Assembly: GCA_031553005.1 (NCBI GenBank)
Contig: JAVBMA010000031.1
Span: 1 to 64,000 of the forward strand
Reading direction: 5' to 3'
Source of the DNA: RGIG9379 sp031553005
GTDB taxonomy: Bacteria; Bacteroidota; Bacteroidia; Bacteroidales; Paludibacteraceae
Length of the DNA stretch: 64,000 nt
Part shown: piece by piece, positions 58,851 to 64,000 of the stretch
Numbering within the stretch: the first letter of the stretch is position 1
How the letters are laid out: each line of letters starts with the position of its first letter
Notes under the pieces: model-generated
What the model saw: the letters and a program-made list of their open reading frames with translations, nothing else
Told to the model about the DNA's origin: nothing
Database searches by the model: none
Translations under genes and position numbers: made by a program

Positions 58851-59663
58851 TCAACCTCGTGTGAGAATCAGAGCTTCTTCTTCGGTTACGTAGATGGTAG
58901 TCCCGGTTCTGGGGTTTTTTACATTCGTTACGTTTGTAAAATAAAGCCTTTCAAATATAATCCCTTCCGGCGTAAATAAAAATGCTTTAACATGGCTGCC
59001 TTTTTCCCATTGGTACACAACAAGAAAAATTCTTGAAACATTGTTTTTAGTATATTTTTTTAGTGGTTTTGATCTGTTTTTGTTCGTTATGGTATTTTTT
59101 AAGATACGTTCGATCTCTTTATCATTCGTTATTATCACTTGGTTAGAATAGAAATAACTTATATGTCCGGGGTCAATATTTCGTTTTTTCAGAATATCTA
59201 TTGCTTTGTCCAAATCTTCATCCGTATTGTCGATACCCTCTTTGCGGCAATTAATTAAATCATATTTTTCACAAAGCCTGTCATATTCTTTATCATACGC
59301 TTCCCAATAAGCGTCTTCACTTTCGTCTTCATTGGTAAGGTAGTAGTAGGTTATTTCTTCATCTTCATAAAAATAGAGATTTTCTATAAATTCTGAGTAA
59401 TAATCGTAAACAGCAATTTTATCGAAAGCCTTTTCTCCTTTTTCTATTGCTCGCTCTTCAATGTATTCCATCATATCCGGATGATTCTCAATACAGTTTT
59501 CTGACAATTTGTGTCTTGCCAATATTCTCGCTTTTGCAGATAATTCGGAGTTTGTCGGCGAAACAAAAAGAGGTTCCGGTTTTGCTGTAGTTTCTTTCGG
59601 TTGAGCAAGTAGAAAAGCAGATGATGATATAAAAACCGAAAGAGCAATTATGTGTTTTCTCAT
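58851..59663 (-). CDS. Secreted protein of unknown function, Glu/Tyr-rich
   Basis: 270 residues. Signal peptide MRKHIIALSVFISSSAFLLA with cleavage near AQP. The middle is unusually rich in Glu, Asp and Tyr (FYEDEEITYYYLTNEDESED, DAYWEAYDKEYDRLCEKYDL) and probably helical. The C-terminal part (SRIFLVVYQWEKGSHVKAFL, GIIFERLYFTNVTNV, GTTIYVTEEEALIL) looks like a small beta-domain. No family is recognised. It is the first gene of the exported group read in the minus direction. Confidence 0.6.
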   Translation of the reverse strand: MRKHIIALSVFISSSAFLLAQPKETTAKPEPLFVSPTNSELSAKARILARHKLSENCIENHPDMMEYIEERAIEKGEKAFDKIAVYDYYSEFIENLYFYEDEEITYYYLTNEDESEDAYWEAYDKEYDRLCEKYDLINCRKEGIDNTDEDLDKAIDILKKRNIDPGHISYFYSNQVIITNDKEIERILKNTITNKNRSKPLKKYTKNNVSRIFLVVYQWEKGSHVKAFLFTPEGIIFERLYFTNVTNVKNPRTGTTIYVTEEEALILTRG

Positions 59664-60246
59664 GAATAAATATTAAAATTAGTTTATGTTTTACATACTT
59701 AAACGCAAAGACGCAAAGAATTATTTTCTGGTTCTTTACGTCTTTGTAGTCTTTCGGCTAAATTTAAACTAAATTTAACGATTGTCTCTATCATATCTAA
59801 TTATAAGGCATCCTTGCTCCAATAAAGTAAGATAAATCGGAAAAGCATACTTATTTTTTATGTTGTTTATAAAAAAGCAATTTGTTTATTTTTTGTCGCT
59901 TGTGCAGGAGACAAAAACTCCAAAATCGTATCACAGTTTTTGTGAGTTACATTTGCCATTGCGCCAAACCGTTCGTTAAGTGCCGGCTTTTTTTTGCTTG
60001 TAAAATGCCCGCTTGCAGTTAACCCATAAATACACGCAATACACAAACTTCTTGCTAAATTTATTAATTTCTTGAAAAGATACTTACAGACAATTGATTT
60101 TTTATATGTGCAAAATGTTTTTGTATTCGGGGTGCGACTTAAAATTGCACTCCGAATATGCTTCTTATGTTTTACATATTTAAATGCAAAGACGCAAAGA
60201 AATAATAATTCTTTGCGTCTTTTGTAACCATAAGCTTATTTTGATA
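59664..60246. other. Gene-free region bounded by 37-bp direct repeats
   Basis: 583 bases with no credible gene. A 37-base sequence starting TTATGTTTTACATA and ending GCAAAGACGCAAAGAA occurs at 59684-59720 and again at 60165-60201 with only two differences. Each copy is followed by an inverted GCAAAGACG-type arm (59732-59749; 60209-60224). Between them are a hairpin at 60125-60157 and nothing I recognise. Confidence 0.7.
60186..60224 (-). terminator. Octamer-built hairpin after korB
   Basis: GCAAAGACGCAAAGAA pairs with TTCTTTGCGTCTTTTG (14 of 16) around a short A+T loop, 22 bases beyond the korB stop on the minus strand. Confidence 0.6.
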
Positions 60247-61254
60247 TTACATTTCCCAGCTTTCGTAAGTTGAGAGTAAATCGTCAAATGTCTTTACTTT
60301 GGATTTTGATTGTACTTCGGCAATCTGGCCATGAACTGCGTCGTTATATGTTTCCGATTCTACGGAACGTATTACGCCCATTGCAATCGGCATGTCCGGA
60401 CCTTGCATTAGTGCCAGTTTTTGATGAAGAGTAGTGTCTTCGCATTTGGCATCGTGCGTAAGTATATCTTTTTCAGTAATTCCGTTTTCACCGATAGTAA
60501 CTACTTTCAGGTTAAAGCCATCGAGTATCAGCCCTTTATCGCGATTTTTACCGAAAATCATCTTTCCTCCGTGTTTCAATACGATTATCCGGTCTTCCCG
60601 GTTTTCCCTGTCGGCAATCCAACCGTAAACGCCATCGTTAAAAATAACGCAGTTTACCAGCATTTCAACGACCGATGCGCCTTTGTGTTTAGCGGCAGCA
60701 ACCATTACATCAACGGCTGTCTTCAGATCGACATCCAATGAACGGGCAAAGAAATTTCCTCTTGCACCCAATGTTAATTCTGCCGGGCGGAATGGCTCCT
60801 CAACAGTCCCGAAAGGGGATGATTTGGAGACAAACCCTTTTTTGCTTGTCGGAGAATATTGACCTTTTGTCAATCCGTAAATCTGATTGTTGAAAAGGAT
60901 AATATTCAGGTCTATGTTTCTTCTTACGGAATGGATAAAATGATTCCCTCCGATTGCCAGACAGTCACCGTCACCGGTAATTTGCCAAACACTTAATTCG
61001 GGATGAGCCGTTTTCAATCCGGTAGCAACTGCTGCTCCGCGTCCGTGGATGGTGTGAAAACCATACGTATTCATATAATAAGGTAGACGGGAAGAGCATC
61101 CGATACCTGAGATTACGGCTGTTTTGTCGGGAGCAATCCCAACTTCAGCCATTGCTTTTTGTAAGGAATTTAATACGGCATGGTCTCCGCAACCGGGACA
61201 CCAACGCACATATTGGTCACTCTTAAAATCTTTTGCTGTATATTGTGGCGTCAT
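60247..61254 (-). CDS. korB: 2-oxoacid:ferredoxin oxidoreductase, beta subunit
   Basis: 335 residues. RWCPGCGDHAVLNSLQKAM near residue 17 and ISGIGCSSRLPYYMNTYGFH near 49 carry cluster cysteines. The thiamine diphosphate motif is GDGDCLAIGGNHFIHSVRRN near 94, followed by LFNNQIYGLTKGQYSPTS. Together with the alpha subunit directly upstream it oxidises a 2-oxoacid, most likely 2-oxoglutarate, to an acyl-CoA and CO2 with reduction of ferredoxin. This is typical of anaerobic Bacteroidales. The gap to korA is one base. Confidence 0.93.
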   Translation of the reverse strand: MTPQYTAKDFKSDQYVRWCPGCGDHAVLNSLQKAMAEVGIAPDKTAVISGIGCSSRLPYYMNTYGFHTIHGRGAAVATGLKTAHPELSVWQITGDGDCLAIGGNHFIHSVRRNIDLNIILFNNQIYGLTKGQYSPTSKKGFVSKSSPFGTVEEPFRPAELTLGARGNFFARSLDVDLKTAVDVMVAAAKHKGASVVEMLVNCVIFNDGVYGWIADRENREDRIIVLKHGGKMIFGKNRDKGLILDGFNLKVVTIGENGITEKDILTHDAKCEDTTLHQKLALMQGPDMPIAMGVIRSVESETYNDAVHGQIAEVQSKSKVKTFDDLLSTYESWEM

Positions 61255-61255
61255 T

Positions 61256-63115
61256 TTATTCCTCCAGTAATTTTGTAAAACATTCTTTCAATTCGCTTAC
61301 TGTAAATGGTTGTCCTTGAACTTTATTGTATTGGTTGAAGTGGACTTTCTCTACTTTGGAACGCAGGTGGTTGGCAAATTGACCTCTGTTCAATTCACAT
61401 ACCACTACTTTTTTATACTTGCGGATAACCTCTGCTGCATTTTTCGGTAGCGGATTAATATAATTAAAGTGTGCCAACGCAGTTTTTTTTCCTTCTTTAT
61501 TCATCTCATTGACGGCCGACATCAGGTGACCGTGTGTACTTCCCCAGCCAATAACCAACAAGTCGGCATCGTCATTGCCTTCTACTTTAAGCTCAGGAAT
61601 ATAGTCGGCTATCTTTTCAATTTTCTCCTCGCGGGTTTTTACCATTTTTTCGTGGTTTCCCGGAATAGTCGAAAGGCTTCCTTTATCATAATCTTTTTCC
61701 AACCCTCCGTTGCGGTGTGCATACCCTTCTATTCCGGGATATGCCCAGTAGCGCACTTTTGTCTCTTCGTTGCGGATACAGGCATTAAATTTTCCTGCGA
61801 AAGAGGTTGTTGGTGTTGCACTTGGAGTTATTTCCGGAAGTTCGGCTAATTTAGGTATTCTCCACAGAGAGGCTCCGTTTCCTAAGAATGCATCGCTGAG
61901 GACAATAACCGGAGTCATGTGTTCCAATGCTATCTTAGCAGCGGCAAATGTATAGTCGAAACAATTGGCAGGAGTGCTCGGGGCAACAATTGCAACCGGG
62001 CTTTCGCCGTTACGTCCGTATAATGCTTGTGACAGGTCAGTCTGTTCGGTTTTGGTTGGAAGTCCTGTTGAAGGTCCGCCGCGCATTACATCGACAACAA
62101 CAAGCGGAAGTTCCGCCATTACCGCCAATCCGATAGCTTCTGATTTCAGTGCTAATCCCGGACCCGAAGTGGTAGTTGCAGCAAGGTCTCCCCCGAATGC
62201 AGCGCCTATGGCGGTACAAATTCCTGCAATTTCATCTTCTGCCTGAATAACTTTTACTCCCATATCTTTGCGAGCCGATAATTCGTGAAGGATATCGGTT
62301 GCCGGAGTGATCGGGTAGCTTCCTAAAAACAACTCTTTGTTTGCTTTTTTGGAGGCAGCGATAAGTCCGAGTGCAACAGCTTTGTTTCCTTCCATATTGG
62401 TATATCTGCCTTTTGGCATTTTGTCCGATTTGTCGATACGGAAAGTTGCAATTGATGCATCTATATTTTGTCCGTAGTTGAAACCGTCTACCAATACTTT
62501 TATGTTCGCACTGAGTATTTCGGGTTTCTTCTTGAATTTATTTTCTAGGAAATGGATGGCTTGGTCCACAGAGCGGTTGAAAAGGAAGCAAATAAAACCT
62601 AAAGCAAACATGTTTTTGCTTCGGAGTACAGCTTTATGATCCATTTCAAACTCTTCCAGACTCTTTTTTGTCATGGAAGTCAGAGGAACCCTTATTATCT
62701 GGATAGAATCGGAAAGTCCTAATTCTTCGAAAGGATTATCTGTTTTAAATTCGGCTTTTTCTAAATCCGATTTTCCGAAAGAGTCATTATCAATGATGAT
62801 AATCCCTGTTTTTTTAATGCCTTTCGCGTTTACTTTCAATGCCGCCGGATTCATAGCGACTAATACGTCGGCTTGATCTCCGGGAGTATATACTTTATTT
62901 GCTCCCAAACAGACCTGAAATCCGGATACGCCGCCTAATGTACCGTGAGGGGCGCGAATTTCGGAAGGATAGTCGGGGAACGTTGAAATCTCATTTCCTA
63001 AAATAGCCGACAGATTGGAGAATAGTGTTCCTGTAAGTTGCATACCGTCTCCGGAATCTCCCGAAAACCGGACAACCACATACTCCAAATCTATTACATT
63101 TTCATTTTTCGTCAT
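61256..63115 (-). CDS. korA: 2-oxoacid:ferredoxin oxidoreductase, fused gamma-alpha subunit
   Basis: 619 residues. The N-terminal gamma domain is visible in VVRFSGDSGDGMQLTGTLFS and DYPSEIRAPHGTLGGVSGFQ, and the alpha domain begins near residue 230 with NKAVALGLIAASKKANKELF, GSYPITPATDILHEL and TTTSGPGLALKSEAIGLAVM, then VVDVMRGGPSTGLPTKTEQ. The gamma-alpha fusion is the usual form in Bacteroidota KorA. Substrate 2-oxoglutarate is inferred. A candidate promoter lies at 63169-63200, and the leader holds a small hairpin AGCTTCTT/AAGAAGCT (63144-63164). Confidence 0.93.
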   Translation of the reverse strand: MTKNENVIDLEYVVVRFSGDSGDGMQLTGTLFSNLSAILGNEISTFPDYPSEIRAPHGTLGGVSGFQVCLGANKVYTPGDQADVLVAMNPAALKVNAKGIKKTGIIIIDNDSFGKSDLEKAEFKTDNPFEELGLSDSIQIIRVPLTSMTKKSLEEFEMDHKAVLRSKNMFALGFICFLFNRSVDQAIHFLENKFKKKPEILSANIKVLVDGFNYGQNIDASIATFRIDKSDKMPKGRYTNMEGNKAVALGLIAASKKANKELFLGSYPITPATDILHELSARKDMGVKVIQAEDEIAGICTAIGAAFGGDLAATTTSGPGLALKSEAIGLAVMAELPLVVVDVMRGGPSTGLPTKTEQTDLSQALYGRNGESPVAIVAPSTPANCFDYTFAAAKIALEHMTPVIVLSDAFLGNGASLWRIPKLAELPEITPSATPTTSFAGKFNACIRNEETKVRYWAYPGIEGYAHRNGGLEKDYDKGSLSTIPGNHEKMVKTREEKIEKIADYIPELKVEGNDDADLLVIGWGSTHGHLMSAVNEMNKEGKKTALAHFNYINPLPKNAAEVIRKYKKVVVCELNRGQFANHLRSKVEKVHFNQYNKVQGQPFTVSELKECFTKLLEE

Positions 63116-63168
63116 AATTTTTCTTTTGGAAAGTCTAAAAAGAAGCTTCTTGCCTTAAGAAGCTCATG

Positions 63169-63200
63169 CAAAAGTAGAAAAACCAAATACTAAATGCAAG
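63169..63200 (-). promoter_or_regulatory. Candidate promoter of korAB
   Basis: On the minus strand TACTTTTG (63169-63176) lies 20 bases after CTTG (63197-63200), close to TTTG, N19-21, TAnnTTTG. Confidence 0.5.
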
Positions 63201-63439
63201 AGAAAACGAATTTTTTTTCAAAAAGGATTCTTTAAAATCAAAATAAATGCATAAATATGCAATAATAGTGAAAAATGATATGCCATTATGGATTGTTTTT
63301 GCAATTATTTGTATCTAAAAAATGATTAATTGTGCTTGAAAATATCTTTATGTTACATTTTTGTCATAAGAATATTAAAAATATGCGGTTTTATGTAATT
63401 ATACATTTTTCTGTAAGACAAGCGTATAAAATTTTTTAA

Positions 63440-63447
63440 TACTTTTG
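63440..63447 (+). promoter_or_regulatory. Candidate -7 element for tRNA-Val
   Basis: TACTTTTG matches TAnnTTTG, 12 bases before the tRNA 5' end; no clear -33 box. Confidence 0.45.
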
Positions 63448-63459
63448 TAGCCGTAAAAA

Positions 63460-63534
63460 GAGTTGTTAGCTCAGTTGGTTTAGAGCATTACCTTGACAGG
63501 GTAGGGGTCACTGGTTCGAATCCAGTACAGCTCA
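63460..63534 (+). tRNA. tRNA-Val (anticodon GAC)
   Basis: A complete cloverleaf. Acceptor stem GAGTTGT pairs with ACAGCTC, with one G-U. The D arm is GCTC...GAGC, the anticodon stem TTACC/GGTAG encloses TTGACAG (anticodon GAC), and the T arm is ACTGG-TTCGAAT-CCAGT. The discriminator is A. CCA is not encoded, so it must be added by the nucleotidyltransferase. It reads GUC and GUU valine codons. It is followed within seven bases by a long perfect hairpin. Confidence 0.95.
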
Positions 63535-63540
63535 CGAGGG

Positions 63541-63624
63541 GAAAGGGGAAAGGTGAGAATTGAAAGGGTTTGAAATATCAGTAATAGAGATATTTTCCCT
63601 TTCAATTCTCACCTTTCCCCTTTC
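63541..63624. repeat. 28-bp perfect inverted repeat of GAAAGGT heptamers next to tRNA-Val
   Basis: The arm 63541-63568 (GAAAGGGGAAAGGTGAGA...) is matched exactly by the inverted arm 63597-63624. The 28-base loop contains a further stem, AAATATC/GATATTT. This is the cleanest member of the heptamer family in the window. Confidence 0.9.
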
Positions 63625-63629
63625 AACTA

Positions 63630-63673
63630 AATAATCCCGATCTTGCACGTAATGGCGCAAAATCGGGATTATT
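63630..63673. terminator. Hairpin, likely bidirectional terminator
   Basis: AATAATCCCGAT (63630-63641) pairs perfectly with ATCGGGATTATT (63662-63673), with A/T-rich flanks, between the tRNA and the convergent gene at 63742. Confidence 0.75.
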
Positions 63674-63704
63674 TCAATTTACCCAGGTTACACTCAACCT
63701 TCTT

Positions 63705-63739
63705 CTAACTTTCAATTCTCATCTTTCATTTTTCAACTT
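63705..63739 (-). repeat. GAAAGTT-type heptamer tract after the DUF6973-like gene
   Basis: On the minus strand GTTGAAAAATGAAAGATGAG and following units begin five bases beyond the TGA stop at 63742. Confidence 0.6.
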
Positions 63740-63741
63740 AT

Positions 63742-64000
63742 TCACTCGCATTCTGTTTTTCTGTTCCAGAATATGTATTTTCCCTTGTTGGCTGTCTCCT
63801 TATCTTTTATAATAAATTGCTCTATTTGGCATTTGTTCCATTTTTTCTGAATTGCATTGCCCTCATTTTCTACGAACTGGTGAATATTGTTAGCCCACGA
63901 CTCCCAGTTATACATATCTTTCAGGAAGCTGCCCCTGAATTGTTGGTATTGCGTATGGCGGCCTACATAATTGTTGTGTAGATCCATATATTTGTCGCAA
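63742..64000 (-). CDS. DUF6973-like protein (partial, C-terminal part)
   Basis: The frame is open to the window edge, so the 5' part is missing; an internal ATG at 63987 is not the start. MDLHNNYVGRHTQYQQF resembles the MDLHNNxVGR motif of DUF6973-type domains, found at the ends of some secreted or effector-like proteins. The rest is charged and Trp-rich (NWESWANNIHQFVENEG, KYIFWNRKTECE). With only 86 codons visible the assignment is tentative. Confidence 0.5.
   Translation of the reverse strand, partial: CDKYMDLHNNYVGRHTQYQQFRGSFLKDMYNWESWANNIHQFVENEGNAIQKKWNKCQIEQFIIKDKETANKGKYIFWNRKTECE

Larger units (their letters stand above)
63116..63459. other. A+T-rich region between korA and tRNA-Val with divergent promoters
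   Basis: 344 bases with no gene. Promoter-like elements for korA (63169-63200, minus) and the tRNA (63440-63447, plus), and the korA leader hairpin at 63144-63164. Confidence 0.5.

Noticed and set aside
58545..58979. 144-codon plus-strand frame
   Set aside because: Antisense to the SFPD-repeat gene and its neighbour, which have signal peptides and a clear repeat structure.
1..64000. CRISPR arrays, complete insertion sequences, rRNA genes, integrases
   Set aside because: I looked for evenly spaced 25-40 bp repeats with unique spacers, DDE transposase motifs, rRNA signatures and tyrosine recombinase motifs and saw none. The short heptamer and octamer repeats have no spacers and are not CRISPR.

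Overview
The window is an A+T-rich chromosomal segment from a Bacteroidota bacterium, most likely an anaerobic member of the Bacteroidales. Four things point there: promoters of the TAnnTTTG type, several proteins with type IX secretion (T9SS) C-terminal sorting domains plus two T9SS components (a PorP/SprF fragment and PorZ), the Bacteroidota gene block DUF4271-hemD-rnpA-yidD, and a 2-oxoacid:ferredoxin oxidoreductase (KorA/KorB). Secreted GH5 and GH74 enzymes suggest growth on plant beta-glucans or xyloglucan. Genus cannot be fixed from sequence alone.

Layout. 0-5 kb: end of a PorP/SprF gene, hisIE with a degenerate cyclohydrolase half, and an ABC-2 exporter operon split by a YhcG-type nuclease gene. 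5-10.3 kb: DbpA-like helicase, TatD hydrolase, a decayed restriction-associated locus (rhuM pseudogene, hsdS stub, Bro-N gene), a methyltransferase and queH. 10.3-20.6 kb: GH5 cellulase, ychF, nadA-mazG-deoC, polyprenyl synthase, polA. 20.6-28.1 kb: an Abi_2 HEPN gene preceded by a promoter and a compact structured RNA, then dusB, a U32 protein, dtd, a membrane glycosyltransferase and uvrC, with four parS-like sites in 3 kb. 28.2-33.6 kb: secreted and T9SS surface proteins. 33.6-41 kb: mnmG, an SpmA-SpmB fusion, an outer-membrane protein, argB, a GT4 glycosyltransferase. 41-55.7 kb: GH74 enzyme, tsaE, porZ, rdgB, mnmD, yidD, rnpA, hemD, DUF4271, HIT, greA, S41 protease, dCMP deaminase, an MBL hydrolase. 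55.9-59.7 kb: five short secreted proteins of unknown function on one strand. 60-64 kb: korAB, tRNA-Val(GAC), and the end of a DUF6973-like gene.

The strongest findings are (1) the Abi_2 gene with its upstream structured RNA, which fits an RNA-antitoxin/HEPN-toxin arrangement, (2) the cluster of parS-like sites, which suggests that this is the origin-proximal part of the chromosome, (3) a set of heptamer and octamer repeat families that fill intergenic spaces, often as inverted pairs, and in several genes supply the stop codon or abut the start codon, and (4) a HisI domain without its metal ligands.
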